From NCBI GenBank assembly GCA_951813255.1, contig OX638353.1, positions 1 through 64,000 on the forward strand: a DNA stretch of 64,000 bases, given 5' to 3'. A model generated the notes under the pieces. That model was not told the origin of the DNA and did not search any database. It saw only the letters and a list, made by a program, of their open reading frames with translations. Positions 1 through 9,248 of this stretch are shown here, in pieces. Position numbers and translations under genes: made by a program. Numbering within the stretch: the first letter of the stretch is position 1; each line of letters opens with the position of its first letter. Source of the stretch: an uncultured Dehalococcoidia bacterium. Its GTDB lineage: Bacteria; Chloroflexota; Dehalococcoidia; Lucifugimonadales; JAAXIE01.

Positions 1-1528
1 CAAGGCCGTCGGCGCATATCTGGGCCATGCTGGTCTCGTGGCCTTGGCCGAGGGTGGCGATACCCAAGTAGACGGCGACCTGGTTGCCCTCGGTGACGCG
101 CACACGGGCACCTTCGTAGGGCGGGCCTGCACCGGTGCTCTTTACGAAGCTGGCGAGGCCGATGCCGTGGTACTTGCCCTCGATGAGTTTGCCCTGAAGC
201 TCTTTGACGTGCTCGTAGTCGATGGCTTCGAGGGTGCGGGCGAACCCGGTGGGGTAGTCGCCGCTGTCGTACTCCATGGGCGGGAATTCGGGGCGCACTA
301 CGCCGACTCGGTAGGGCATGTCGGAGGCGGGGATGAGGTTCTTCATGCGCAGTTCGGCGGGATCCATGTCGAGGTCCTCGGCCACCATGTCGACGAGCCT
401 CTCGCGGAAGAAGGCGGCCTCGTAGCTGCCGGGGGCGCGCAGGGTGCCCATGCCCGTCTTGTTGGTGAGCATGCAGTGGAACTGGCAGTCGAAGTGGGAG
501 ATGCGGTAGGGGCCAGTGAGACCCACGGCGGTGCCGGAGGTTACGAGGCCACCGTGGGTGCGCACATAGCCACCCACGTCACCGTAAACCTTGGAACGCA
601 TCGCGAGGATGGTGCCATCGCGGTTGGCAGCGATTTCAATCTCGCAGACGTGCTCGCGGGAGTGGTTGGCGGATACCATGTGCTCGCGGCGGTCTTCAAT
701 CCACTTAATGGGCCGGCCGAGTTGGATGGAGGCGAAGGGGATGATGAAGTCTTCTGGGTAGAACTCGCCGGTGATGCCGAAGCCACCGCCGACGTCGCCC
801 TCGATGAAGTGGATGCGGTGCTCGGGCATCTGGAGGAGGGAGGACAAGACTCCACGGTTGAAGTGGGGAACTTTGGTCTCGCCCCAGACGGTCAGTTCCT
901 GGCGTCCGGGATCGTAGGAGGCGAGGAGGCCTCGGGTCTCCATGGGAACGCCGGTATGTCTGTGGCAGCGGAACTCTTCACGACGGGTGTATTCGGCGTC
1001 GCGGAAGGCTGCTTCGACGTCGCCAAAGCCGACGGTGTATTCGGCGGCGACGTTGGTGTCGTGCTCTTGGTGGAGCAAGGACTGGCCGGTTAGGGACTGG
1101 CGAACGTCGACCACCGGGGGCAGAGGTTCGTAATCCACGTGTATGGCATCAAGGGCGTCCTCGGCGGTGTAGCGGCTGTCGGCCACGACGACGGCGACAG
1201 CTTCGCCTACGTAGCGGACCTTGCCCCGGGCCATGGGGTACTGGAGGAAACGCTCAATGCCGGGCAGGGGGGCCAAGCGAAGGGGGATAGGGAGTGGTTC
1301 GAGGGTGGCTTCCACATCGCGGTAGGTGAAAACGCCGACAACACCGGGCATCTCCCGGGCTTCAGAGACGTCGATGGAACGGATATTGGCGTGGGGATGA
1401 GGGCTTCGAAGGATGGCGGCGTGCAGAAGGTGTTGCGCCTTGAAGTCGTCGGTGTAGGTGGCGCGGCCGGTGAGGAACCGGACATCCTCCTTGCGGGTCA
1501 AGGGCATGCCGATATAGGGCTGGGTCAA
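1..1528 (-). CDS. Molybdopterin-binding large subunit, xanthine dehydrogenase / CO dehydrogenase family (3' end outside window)
   Basis: This gene codes for the molybdenum-cofactor subunit of a xanthine dehydrogenase-type hydroxylase. Only the first 509 codons are in the window. The reverse strand reads MTQPYIGMPLTRKEDVRFLT at the N-terminus, then GEAVAVVVADSRYTAEDA, then EGDVGGGFGITGEFYPED, and finally ATLGQGHETSMAQICADGL at the window edge. The GGGFG and GQGHET motifs are hallmarks of the Moco-binding half. A TTG start at 1528 is chosen because an AGGAGG site (1534-1539) sits 5 nt upstream. Such subunits work with FAD and 2Fe-2S subunits to hydroxylate purines, aldehydes, aromatics or CO; those partners are not visible here. 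The CO dehydrogenase active-site loop was not recognised, so the substrate is unknown. Open frames on the opposite strand here are shadows. Confidence 0.88.
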   Translation of the reverse strand, partial: MTQPYIGMPLTRKEDVRFLTGRATYTDDFKAQHLLHAAILRSPHPHANIRSIDVSEAREMPGVVGVFTYRDVEATLEPLPIPLRLAPLPGIERFLQYPMARGKVRYVGEAVAVVVADSRYTAEDALDAIHVDYEPLPPVVDVRQSLTGQSLLHQEHDTNVAAEYTVGFGDVEAAFRDAEYTRREEFRCHRHTGVPMETRGLLASYDPGRQELTVWGETKVPHFNRGVLSSLLQMPEHRIHFIEGDVGGGFGITGEFYPEDFIIPFASIQLGRPIKWIEDRREHMVSANHSREHVCEIEIAANRDGTILAMRSKVYGDVGGYVRTHGGLVTSGTAVGLTGPYRISHFDCQFHCMLTNKTGMGTLRAPGSYEAAFFRERLVDMVAEDLDMDPAELRMKNLIPASDMPYRVGVVRPEFPPMEYDSGDYPTGFARTLEAIDYEHVKELQGKLIEGKYHGIGLASFVKSTGAGPPYEGARVRVTEGNQVAVYLGIATLGQGHETSMAQICADGL

Positions 1529-1708
1529 GGTGTCCTCCTATGGAGCGGAGTCAACCGGTAGGGTGGTCTCAAGTGATACCGTACGAGGTTGGCTTAGAGC
1601 ACGATACTGGATTGCGTCGTTCGAGGCAATGACGACCGCAGATACTTGGCTCACGGAACTCTGGGTAGGGGCTGTTCTTGGACTGCGAGAACGCTGGGTC
1701 CTGCCCGG

Positions 1709-2995
1709 CTAGGGCTGCTTGGAGAGGTTGGCTAGGAAATCGGCGTTGGTGGGATGGTGGGTGAGACGCTCCAGGATCTTCTCGGTGGCGTCGGAGGCGT
1801 TTACATGGTCGGTGGCGACAAGCCCGATCATGCGTCGCAAGAGGTAAATGCTCTTCAAGGTGGTGTCGTCGAAGAAGAGTTCCTCGCGCCGGGTACCGCT
1901 ACGCTGGATGTCGATGGCCGGGAAGATGCGACGCTCGGCCAGCTTGCGCTCCAAGTGCAACTCCATGTTGCCGGTGCCCTTGAACTCCTCGTAGATGACC
2001 TCGTCCATGCGGCTGCCGGTGTCGACGAGGCAGTTGGCGATGATGGTAAGGCTGCCTCCCTCCTCCACGTTGCGGGCAGCGCCGAAGAAGCGCTTGGCTG
2101 GGTAGAGGGCACCGGGGTCAATACCACCGGAAAGGGTGCGCCCGCTGGTGGGGGCAGCTAGGTTGTAGGCTCGGGTGAAGCGAGTGATGCTGTCGAGCAG
2201 GATAATTACGTCGCGTCCTGCTTCCACCAAGCGCTTGGCGCGTTCCAGGGCCAGTTCGCCGACGCGGCACTGGGACTCCACATTTTCGTCGAAGGTGGAG
2301 CCGAAGACTTCGCCACGCACCGAGCGACGCATGTCGGTAACTTCCTCGGGGCGTTCTCCGATGAGGGCGACCATCAGGTGGGCATCGGGGCAACTGGCAG
2401 AGGCACCGCGGGCTATCTGCTTCAGTACCGTGGTCTTACCGGCTTTGGGCGGAGAAACGATGAGGCCTCTCTGTCCCAAGCCGATGGGTGAGAAGAGGTC
2501 GATCATACGCGTTGTCAGATTGTCGGGGGTGCTTTCCAGCTTTATCTGCTGATCGGGGAAGATAGGGGTCAGGGCCTCGAAGCTGGTGCGGGACCGGGAG
2601 TGATCGGGCTCCAAGTCGTTGACCGTCTCCACCTTGACCAAGCCGTAGTAGCGCTCGCCCTCCTTGGGGGGGCGCACCAAGCCGGATATGGCATCCCCTG
2701 TGCGGAGGGCGAAGCGGCGTATTTGCGACTGGGAGATGTACACATCGCCGGAACCGGGTCGGATGATGTTCTGGCGCAGGAAACCGTAACCCTCGTTCAT
2801 GAGTTCCAATATGCCGCCTGCCATGAGACCCTGGTGGTCGGAGCAGGACTGCATAACCTTTTGCAGGACTTCCTCCCGACGCAGAGAGGTAAGGGCGGTC
2901 CCGTTTTCCAACCCCATAGCGCCTGCGACCACGAGTAACTCGTCTTTGGTCTTGTTCTCTAGGTCGGCGACGTGGATTACGGTCTGTGTAGCCAA
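1709..2995 (-). CDS. rho: Transcription termination factor Rho
   Basis: Rho is the hexameric RNA-dependent ATPase that ends transcription. The 428-aa product has the family's normal length. It carries an N-terminal SAP-like helical region (residues 9-50), an S1/cold-shock RNA-binding fold ([14 protein letters not shown], about 61-74), and the RecA-type ATPase with Walker [10 protein letters not shown] near residue 181. It also has the [11 protein letters not shown] segment of the Q/R-loop region and the [18 protein letters not shown] motif. The start is TTG with GAGGTG 5-6 nt upstream. It lies 49 nt upstream of the transaldolase gene's stop on the same strand, followed by no other gene until the molybdenum hydroxylase, so a pyrG-tal-rho transcript is plausible. 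No odd features. Confidence 0.97.
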   Translation of the reverse strand: MATQTVIHVADLENKTKDELLVVAGAMGLENGTALTSLRREEVLQKVMQSCSDHQGLMAGGILELMNEGYGFLRQNIIRPGSGDVYISQSQIRRFALRTGDAISGLVRPPKEGERYYGLVKVETVNDLEPDHSRSRTSFEALTPIFPDQQIKLESTPDNLTTRMIDLFSPIGLGQRGLIVSPPKAGKTTVLKQIARGASASCPDAHLMVALIGERPEEVTDMRRSVRGEVFGSTFDENVESQCRVGELALERAKRLVEAGRDVIILLDSITRFTRAYNLAAPTSGRTLSGGIDPGALYPAKRFFGAARNVEEGGSLTIIANCLVDTGSRMDEVIYEEFKGTGNMELHLERKLAERRIFPAIDIQRSGTRREELFFDDTTLKSIYLLRRMIGLVATDHVNASDATEKILERLTHHPTNADFLANLSKQP

Positions 2996-3043
2996 AGGGT
3001 CACCTCGTTTCGCTTGTGAGCCTCAAAAAGCTCGTTGTCGTGA

Positions 3044-3700
3044 TCATTGCGTTGCCTTTCGCCAGTCGTCGGCAAAGCGTGACACCCCCGAATCGGTCAG
3101 GGGGTGCTTGGTCATCTGCATCAATACCCCGTAGGGCACTGTGCTGATATGCGCTCCCGCCTTGGCTGCCATGATGCAGTGCTGCGGGTGGCGGATGCTG
3201 GCTGCCATCACCTTGGTTTCAAGTGCGTAGTATCGGAAGATGGACACAATATCCGAGACTAGTTCCATGCCGTCGTGGCCGATGTCATCAAGCCTTCCAA
3301 CGAAGGGGCTGACCACTGTGGAACCTGCCTGTGCGCCCAGCATGGCTTGGTTGGGAGAGAAGCAGAGGGTCTGGTTGATGCGTATGCCGTCTTTTGCTAG
3401 GACGGAGATGGCTTCAAAGCCAGCCTCGGTGCTGGGTATCTTCACCCAAGGGTTGTCTATCCAGCCAGCGATCTCACGGCCCTCGGTCACCATGCCTTCG
3501 ACATCCTGGCTTACCACCTCGATGGAGATGGGGCCGGATATGATGGTGGCGATCTCCTGGACGGCCTCTTTGTAGCTGCCGGAGGTGCCAATGCCTTCCT
3601 TGGCTGCCAGCGATGGATTGGTGGTCACTCCATTCACTACTCCCAAACGGGCCCCACGTCGAATCTCCTCGAGGTTAGCTGTATCGAGGAAAATCTCCAC
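3044..3700 (-). CDS. tal: Transaldolase / fructose-6-phosphate aldolase family
   Basis: A short (about 218 aa) TalC/FSA-type class I aldolase acting in the non-oxidative pentose phosphate pathway. The N-terminus MEIFLDTANLEEIRRG, the VTTNPSL motif and the Schiff-base lysine in WVKIPST are diagnostic. A longer frame opens at a GTG at 3709, but that GTG overlaps the AAGAGG Shine-Dalgarno sequence. The GTG at 3700 lies 8 nt after it and gives the usual family N-terminus, so 3700 is preferred. The gene lies between pyrG and rho on the same strand. Transaldolase and F6P aldolase activities cannot be separated by eye. Confidence 0.93.
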   Translation of the reverse strand: MEIFLDTANLEEIRRGARLGVVNGVTTNPSLAAKEGIGTSGSYKEAVQEIATIISGPISIEVVSQDVEGMVTEGREIAGWIDNPWVKIPSTEAGFEAISVLAKDGIRINQTLCFSPNQAMLGAQAGSTVVSPFVGRLDDIGHDGMELVSDIVSIFRYYALETKVMAASIRHPQHCIMAAKAGAHISTVPYGVLMQMTKHPLTDSGVSRFADDWRKATQ

Positions 3701-3806
3701 TCTCTCCACCTCTTCTTAAGATTGGTCTCTTCTCAAGACTGGGTTCTCGACGACGATAGATTGGCGACCGGGTTGCCGAGGATAGGCGTATTTCACAAGT
3801 CGTTAG

Positions 3807-5450
3807 CTACGAGCCATCCAGAGGCAACTCAGCTTGTGCGCCTTCACGCAGCGTGTTTTTGGCTGCTCCGATGAACTCATGAAAAAGAGGGTGGGGGCGA
3901 TTGGGCCGGGAGAGGAATTCGGGGTGGAACTGGACACCCACCATAAAGGGGTGGTCCACCACCTCGGCAATCTCCACCAGCTTGCCATCTGGAGACATGC
4001 CGCTGGCCAGAAGCCCCGCGCTCTCGAGGGATTCACGGAAGTCGTTGTTGAATTCGTAGCGGTGACGATGACGCTCCATGACCTCGTTGGCGCCATAGGC
4101 TTGGGAAGCAAGGGTGGGTTCCATGATGCGGCATGGGTAGATGCCTAGGCGCATACTGCCGCCCATGTCCTGCACTGCGCGCTGCTCCGGCAGCAGGTCG
4201 ATGATGGGGAAGGGAGTTCCGGGATCGAACTCAGAGGAGTTGGCGCCTGCGTACTGCACGCAATGGCGGGCGAACTCTATTGTCATAATCTGCATCCCGA
4301 GGCAGAGGCCCAAGTAGGGGATGCGGTTTTCACGGGCGTAGCGCGCTGCCTCGATCATGCCGTCGGTGCCGCGGGAGCCGAACCCTCCGGGAATCACAAT
4401 GCCACAGGCCTGCTTCAACAGGACGTCGGCCGCACCGGCTTCGTCCAAGTCTTCTGAATGGACCCACTGGATTTCGATATCCCGGTCGTGATGGAGGCCG
4501 GCGTGCTTGAGTGCTTCCTTCACGGAGATGTAGGAGTCGGGAAGTTCCACGTACTTGCCAACCAAGGCGATGGGCAGACTGGTCTTGGAGGTCTGCATGC
4601 GCTGTACCATCTCAGCCCAAGTGGTGGAATCGCATACCCGGCGGGATAAGTCCAGCGACTCACAAAGCAGGTCTCCCAGCCCTGATTCTTCCAGTATCAA
4701 GGGTACGGCATAGACGTTGTCCACGGTGAGGAGGGGAATGACAGCGGGGACTTTGACGTCGCAGAACAGGGAGAGCTTTTCCTTGATGCTCTGGGAGACA
4801 TCGTGGTCGCTACGGCACAGGATGGCATCGGGCTGGATGCCACTGGCGCGCAGGTCGCGGACACTGTGCTGGGTGGGCTTGGTCTTCAACTCGCCGGTAG
4901 CAGCGATATAGGGCAATAGAGTGAGGTGTATGTAGTAGACGTTCTCCCTGCCCACATCGTTGCGCATCTGGCGGATGGCTTCGAGGAAGGGTTGGCCTTC
5001 GATGTCGCCTACGGTGCCTCCCACCTCGACGACGATAACGTCGGCACTTGTTTCGCTGGCGAGGTTGAAGATGCACTCCTTGATGTGGTTGGTCACGTGA
5101 GGTACTGCCTGAATGGTGCCGCCGAGGAAGTCGCCGCGTCGCTCGTGGGCTAGGACGGAGGTATAGACCTGCCCAGCCGTTACGTTGGAGGAGCGGGTGA
5201 GTTCGAGGTCGATGAATCGCTCGTAGTGTCCCAGATCCATATCGGTCTCCCCGCCATCGCGGGTGACGAAGACTTCGCCATGTTGGTATGGAGACATGGT
5301 GCCGGGGTCCACGTTGAGATACGGATCCAGTTTCATCACGGAGACGGAGATATTGCGGTTCTTGAGGATACGGCCAATGGAAGCGACAGTAATACCCTTG
5401 CCTATGGAGCTAACAACGCCGCCGGTAACGAAAACGTATTTAGTGGCCAT
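3807..5450 (-). CDS. pyrG: CTP synthase
   Basis: CTP synthase makes CTP from UTP, ATP and glutamine in the cytoplasm. The 547-aa product starts MATKYVFVTGGVVSSIGKGI, the synthetase P-loop region. It carries VDPGTMSPYQHGEVFVTRDG and then a C-terminal class I glutamine amidotransferase domain with GGFGSRG and the nucleophile elbow YLGLCLGMQ (Cys). His and Glu of the triad lie in GVQFHPEF. The ATG start at 5450 gives the standard N-terminus. About 260 nt separate it from the divergent enoyl-CoA hydratase gene, enough for two promoters. Domain order and length are typical. Confidence 0.97.
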   Translation of the reverse strand: MATKYVFVTGGVVSSIGKGITVASIGRILKNRNISVSVMKLDPYLNVDPGTMSPYQHGEVFVTRDGGETDMDLGHYERFIDLELTRSSNVTAGQVYTSVLAHERRGDFLGGTIQAVPHVTNHIKECIFNLASETSADVIVVEVGGTVGDIEGQPFLEAIRQMRNDVGRENVYYIHLTLLPYIAATGELKTKPTQHSVRDLRASGIQPDAILCRSDHDVSQSIKEKLSLFCDVKVPAVIPLLTVDNVYAVPLILEESGLGDLLCESLDLSRRVCDSTTWAEMVQRMQTSKTSLPIALVGKYVELPDSYISVKEALKHAGLHHDRDIEIQWVHSEDLDEAGAADVLLKQACGIVIPGGFGSRGTDGMIEAARYARENRIPYLGLCLGMQIMTIEFARHCVQYAGANSSEFDPGTPFPIIDLLPEQRAVQDMGGSMRLGIYPCRIMEPTLASQAYGANEVMERHRHRYEFNNDFRESLESAGLLASGMSPDGKLVEIAEVVDHPFMVGVQFHPEFLSRPNRPHPLFHEFIGAAKNTLREGAQAELPLDGS

Positions 5451-5709
5451 TATCAGGCCGGTACGCCCATGCTATCGGATACACGTTCCAGCAGGTAACA
5501 ATACAGGTTGGTTGCGCATTCAAGAAGGGAATCCGGGAACTCTAAGGAGGGCCCCAAACCAGGACCCTGTATTGGGACGGTGTTATTGTGCTTCGCGCCC
5601 CTGTATATGTCAAGAGCGGTGTGTCACTTTTCCCAATGTTTAAGCAAGGAAGGAAGCGAACTGATATGTGCGCCTTGTCCAGCCATTGAGTGCTCTAGTA
5701 GGATGACAC

Positions 5710-6504
5710 ATGACTATACACATGGACTATTCTCACATCGAACTCACCACCTCCGGCCCAGTGGCCACCCTCACCTTGGCGCGTCCACAGGTGTTGAATG
5801 CTGTCAGCCCGTCAATGATCGTTGAGATACGCGATGCAGTGAGGCAGGTGTCGGTTGACGTAAGCCTGAAAGCGCTAGTGGTGCGGGGGCAGGGCCGGGG
5901 GTTCTGCGCCGGGGCTGACTTGGTGGCGATGCAGGAGTCCTTTGCGGACAATGCGTCACTGAGACGTTACTTGTCGGGTTTCAATGAGGCGTTGTTCGCC
6001 TTGGAAGAGTTGCCCATTCCCACCATAGCGGTAGTGCACGGGCACGCTTTGGCGGGCGGCTTGGAGCTTCTGCTGGCTTGTGACTTGGTCATAGTGGCCG
6101 AGGATGCACGTATTGGGGACCAACATATTAACTTTGGTCTCATGCCCGGCGGTGGTTCAACGCAGAGGCTGCCGCGGAAAATCGGCAGGCAGCGAGCGAT
6201 GGAGCTACTGTTCACCGGGCGCTGGCTGACAGGCAAGGAGGCAGCGGACGCTGGGCTAGCGCTGCGCGCGGTTGCCGTGGACCAACTAGACCACGAGTTG
6301 GGACTGTTGCTGGCGGATATAACAAATAAAAGCCGCGATGCGCTCGGCTGGATCAAGGCGATGGTCCGCCAGGGGCAGAGCTTGCCCGTACGGGACGGCG
6401 TGACCCAAGAGGTCAATGCATTTGCCCATTACGTGGCTACCTCGCCCCATCCTGCCGAGGGTATCCTAGCGTTCCGCGAGAAGCGGTCGCCAGATTTCGG
6501 GTAG
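5710..6504 (+). CDS. Enoyl-CoA hydratase/isomerase (crotonase) family protein
   Basis: A 264-aa crotonase-fold protein that would act on an acyl-CoA thioester. The oxyanion-hole segments are visible: GRGFCAGADL and HALAGGLELLLACDL, which retains the first catalytic glutamate (GGLE). At the place of the second catalytic glutamate (QPE in canonical hydratases) the protein has GDQHI, so that acid appears replaced by His. MPGGGSTQRLPR follows as expected. It may therefore be an isomerase or hydrolase rather than a true hydratase. The gene stands alone, divergent from pyrG. ATG 5710 is preceded by a weak AGGATG site; an ATG four codons downstream (5722) is an alternative start. Confidence 0.9.
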   Translation: MTIHMDYSHIELTTSGPVATLTLARPQVLNAVSPSMIVEIRDAVRQVSVDVSLKALVVRGQGRGFCAGADLVAMQESFADNASLRRYLSGFNEALFALEELPIPTIAVVHGHALAGGLELLLACDLVIVAEDARIGDQHINFGLMPGGGSTQRLPRKIGRQRAMELLFTGRWLTGKEAADAGLALRAVAVDQLDHELGLLLADITNKSRDALGWIKAMVRQGQSLPVRDGVTQEVNAFAHYVATSPHPAEGILAFREKRSPDFG

Positions 6505-6599
6505 GCGCAGGGCTTACGAGGTGTTGGGGCGATGCAAATTCCCTGCGGCTACTCGCGAGAGGGCCGCGGTTCAGGCCGCTTCGGAGTGCGGGGTCGCGC

Positions 6600-6803
6600 T
6601 CAGGTTGCCGATAGGTCCTGTTGCGCCTGCAGGTAGTTGATCATTTTTTGGGGCTGGCGCTCGTAGGCTAGGGCAAAGCGGATAGCGTAGTCCATTGTGA
6701 AGTTGGGGGTGATCGACGGGCCGAACCGGTCTTGCAATAGGGCGTGAAGCTCGTCGAGTTCGTCTTTTGCGTGGATTCTTACGTGGTGCCCGGCCTCTGC
6801 CAT
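6600..6803 (-). CDS. Small protein of unknown function (67 aa)
   Basis: The frame starts with ATG 6803, preceded by AGGAGAGGAACC, a strong ribosome binding site, which is the main reason to accept it. The product begins MAEAGHHVRIHAKDELDEL and looks like a compact helical cytoplasmic protein without membrane segments, cysteines or signal peptide. It resembles no family recognised here. It sits between the convergent crotonase gene (95 nt away) and a 500-nt stretch without clear genes. Confidence 0.6.
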   Translation of the reverse strand: MAEAGHHVRIHAKDELDELHALLQDRFGPSITPNFTMDYAIRFALAYERQPQKMINYLQAQQDLSAT

Positions 6804-7300
6804 GGTTCCTCTCCTAAGGCTTGTTTACGTGTATCGCGGGTAGACCACTTGACGGTATTGCCTGATGCAGGGTCAGGCCTCAGGTGGCACTCCCAAGTTT
6901 GTGGGATTGCCGAGGCTGGGGGAAACATAGGTCGCCGTGCCTCAGGCATATCGCCGGGCGACCGAGCCACATGCAGCGAAATCATCCCCGCCACCCACCG
7001 AACCACTGATCTGCGGAATTGTTGGCTAGAGGGCCGCTAGGTTACAGAACTGCCGGGTCGGTCCACCCGTCGTTCAGTTGCGTCACTAATACCATAGCAC
7101 ACTTCCGCTCCGTAGTTGAGGGCTCTGGGGCGACGAACTCACCCAAAATGCGTCCGTACTAGGGGGTGATACCCTTTGTAGGACCCGAAGCGGACGCCGG
7201 TAGCAGGAACGTTCCTGCTACCGGCGTGGGAGCAGCCTCAGAGTGAAGAGACTGCTGGAGCTCGCGCACACGCGGACGATGTTCGGCCACGTGACGTGTG
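6804..7300. other. Gene-poor interval between two minus-strand genes
   Basis: No convincing gene is seen. A 75-codon minus-strand frame (6779-7006) ends inside the start of the downstream small gene and lacks a good ribosome binding site; it was not accepted. The stretch holds the perfect palindrome described separately. It was checked by eye for RNase P, tmRNA and SRP RNA signatures and none was found, but a structured RNA of unknown type cannot be excluded. Confidence 0.4.
7194..7227. repeat. 34-nt perfect palindrome, no loop
   Basis: The two 17-nt arms (left arm ACGCCGGTAGCAGGAAC) are exact reverse complements meeting at 7210/7211 with no spacer. It lies 74 nt beyond the stop of the minus-strand coiled-coil gene. 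As RNA it would form a long hairpin, but no T-tract follows on either strand, so it is not a textbook Rho-independent terminator. A Rho-linked hairpin or a dimeric-protein binding site are alternatives. Confidence 0.75.
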
Positions 7301-7804
7301 CTAGCGGACGCCGGCGGTGCGGTCGCCATCGGGTGAGAGCATGCCAACGCCATTACGGACGGTGCCGAGGGCGCTATCGAGATTGCGCTCCAGGGTCTGC
7401 AGGGTCTGGAGGGCGTAGTTATAAGCTTCGGCTCGCTTGGCCATGGCCTCGCGGTCGGCCTGCTCCAAACGTTTGGCTGCTCGCTGCTCGGCCTCTTGCT
7501 CGATAAGGTTGGCCCGCTCTTGGGCTGCAGCAATTATCTCGTTGTCGTCCACGCGGGCGCGGTACGCATTCTCGGCCTCGGTGCGGCGGCGCTTAGCGTC
7601 GGACTGAGCCTGATGCAACAGGGTATCTTTGTTCTCCAACAGTTGGCGGGCGGCGTCCACCTCTTGCGGGATAGACAGCACGAGCTGGTCCATTAGCTCT
7701 TTCATCCTGCGGGCATCGATGATCTTCTGGCCGCCCATGGGCATTGTCTTGCTCGTATCGAGCAGACTCTCCATGCGATAGATGATTGACCTTATATTAT
7801 CCAT
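7301..7804 (-). CDS. Coiled-coil protein of unknown function
   Basis: The 167-aa product has no membrane segment. Its central part (about residues 55-135) is a long charged helix rich in Ala, Glu, Arg and Gln (for example AQERANLIEQEAEQRAAKRL), as in stator-type or DivIVA-like coiled coils. The start ATG 7804 follows GGGGGAAGC. It is the third gene of a likely rsmD-coaD operon on the minus strand, 80 nt after coaD. Position next to coaD suggests a housekeeping envelope or division role, but nothing in the sequence proves it. Confidence 0.75.
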   Translation of the reverse strand: MDNIRSIIYRMESLLDTSKTMPMGGQKIIDARRMKELMDQLVLSIPQEVDAARQLLENKDTLLHQAQSDAKRRRTEAENAYRARVDDNEIIAAAQERANLIEQEAEQRAAKRLEQADREAMAKRAEAYNYALQTLQTLERNLDSALGTVRNGVGMLSPDGDRTAGVR

Positions 7805-7884
7805 GCTTCCCCCTTTTTTCTTGCCTCGTTTTCGCTGGTCCTGTGTCTGTGAGCTATGACGTGGGCAGGGTTGGGACTCTGGGA

Positions 7885-8367
7885 CTAGCCAGCCAGTTTT
7901 ATGCGCAGTGCATCGGCGACGTGCCTTGGCACCAACCCGTCGATATCTCCGTTCAGGGCCGCCACCTCTTTGAGGAGGCTGGCGCTGACGAATTGATATT
8001 GGAGGCTAGTCATCAGGCAGACGAGTTCGATGTCCGGGGCCAACTGCTTGTTCATGAAGGCCATCTCGTATTCGTACTCGAAATCGGCTGCGGTACGCAA
8101 GCCTCGGACGATGACGCTGGCCCCTGATTTGCGAGCGAACTCGACCACCAAGCCGTCGAAGGGCACCACTGCTGCATTGGGCAGGTCTGCGACTGCTTGG
8201 CGGGCTAGGCCTACCCGCTCATCGGTGTCGAACATGGGCGTCTTCATCGCTGGCGACGAATACACGGCTATGAGCAGCTCGTCGAAGATAGCTGCAGCCC
8301 GTTGGGCCACATCGAGATGGCCCATGGAGAAGGGGTCGAAGGACCCCGGATAGAGAGCTTTCGGCAT
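7885..8367 (-). CDS. coaD: Phosphopantetheine adenylyltransferase
   Basis: CoaD transfers AMP from ATP to 4'-phosphopantetheine, the penultimate step of coenzyme A synthesis. The 160-aa product has the nucleotidyltransferase motif YPGSFDPFSMGHLD (the xGH signature), VRGLRTAADFEYE and the C-terminal signature FVSASLLKEVA. The ATG at 8367 directly follows the rsmD stop codon (TGA-ATG), so the two are translationally linked; this gene pair is common in bacteria. Confidence 0.96.
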   Translation of the reverse strand: MPKALYPGSFDPFSMGHLDVAQRAAAIFDELLIAVYSSPAMKTPMFDTDERVGLARQAVADLPNAAVVPFDGLVVEFARKSGASVIVRGLRTAADFEYEYEMAFMNKQLAPDIELVCLMTSLQYQFVSASLLKEVAALNGDIDGLVPRHVADALRIKLAG

Positions 8368-8928
8368 TCAGTCTTCCTTGATGAAGAAGTCGACCATACT
8401 GTCGCCATAGCGGCGTGCATCGATGCGTGACAGGGTGCCATATCTTTCGGCTAACTGGACCCGCTTGGAGTGGCCCACCACCACCATGGCTCCCAGTTCC
8501 AAGGGCGAGGCCTCGAGAGATGGCTCGCCTAGGGGGGTCAACACTGGCGAGAGATCCGTCATGCGGTATGGAGGATCCATCAGCACCAGATGGTAGGGAC
8601 CTTCGAGTTCGGGCAATGCTTGTGCCGCCTCCCTACAGTGGACCTTTGCTCCTTGGGAAAGCCCGAGGTCGTGGAGGTTTTCCCGAATGCGCAGGCACTG
8701 GCGCCGGTTGCTCTCGACAAAGTCAGCTTCGGGCACTCCTCTACTGAGGGCTTCGATGCCGAGGGACCCTGTACCTGCGAAAAGATCCAACACCTTGGCG
8801 ATTCTCCCATCCAGAGGACCGAGAACATTGAAGATGGCACCCCTTACCAGTTCCGAGGTAGGTCGGGCTCCTGGTATGGCAGGCCCCTTCAGCGGGCGAC
8901 CTCCGGCATATCCACTAAGCACACGCAC
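8368..8928 (-). CDS. rsmD: 16S rRNA (guanine966-N2)-methyltransferase
   Basis: A 186-aa Rossmann-fold SAM-dependent methyltransferase. It shows the SAM-binding motif VLDLFAGTGSLGIEALSRG and the amino-methyltransferase catalytic motif LMDPPY. The N-terminus MRVLSGYAGGRPLKGP is typical of RsmD. It starts with GTG at 8928, without a strong ribosome binding site. It is the first gene of the rsmD-coaD-coiled-coil operon. Confidence 0.95.
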   Translation of the reverse strand: MRVLSGYAGGRPLKGPAIPGARPTSELVRGAIFNVLGPLDGRIAKVLDLFAGTGSLGIEALSRGVPEADFVESNRRQCLRIRENLHDLGLSQGAKVHCREAAQALPELEGPYHLVLMDPPYRMTDLSPVLTPLGEPSLEASPLELGAMVVVGHSKRVQLAERYGTLSRIDARRYGDSMVDFFIKED

Positions 8929-9159
8929 AATAAGAGGGGCGTTCCTGGGTTATGGTAAAGCGGCCCAGACCAATTAGAAAAGCTAGGCTGGGGCTGTACT
9001 TCAAGCAGTTTCCGAAGCAAGCAGCTAAATATATGGCTCCCACAGAGTTTTGGTCAAGGTTATGTTGTCTTACCCAGCCTGGGACTCTCGCAGAACTCTT
9101 TGTATCTACCTGTTGCTGTCATGCTAGTCCAGCCATGAGGGGCGTGGAACTGGGTATTC

Positions 9160-9188
9160 TTGCTGCAATAGTGTCGAATTGCTAGAAT
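9160..9188 (+). promoter_or_regulatory. Candidate sigma-70 promoter for the inositol lipid operon
   Basis: A -35 TTGCTG (9160-9165) and -10 TAGAAT (9183-9188) are separated by 17 nt, about 60 nt before the ino1 start. The same TAGAAT -10 with a TTGnnn -35 occurs before tRNA-Asn, which supports it. Confidence 0.5.
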
Positions 9189-9248
9189 CTATTGTTTTCC
9201 TCTTATGGGCCCCACGGGCAGAGGACGCCTTCCGAAAGGAGATAGCAC

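Noticed and set aside
38..1093. Long plus-strand open frame (351 codons) rich in Gly, Val and Asp
   Set aside because: It is the antisense shadow of the molybdenum hydroxylase gene, whose minus-strand frame shows GGGFG and GQGHET motifs.
6779..7006. 75-codon minus-strand frame
   Set aside because: No ribosome binding site, overlaps the start of the next gene, and no recognised motif.
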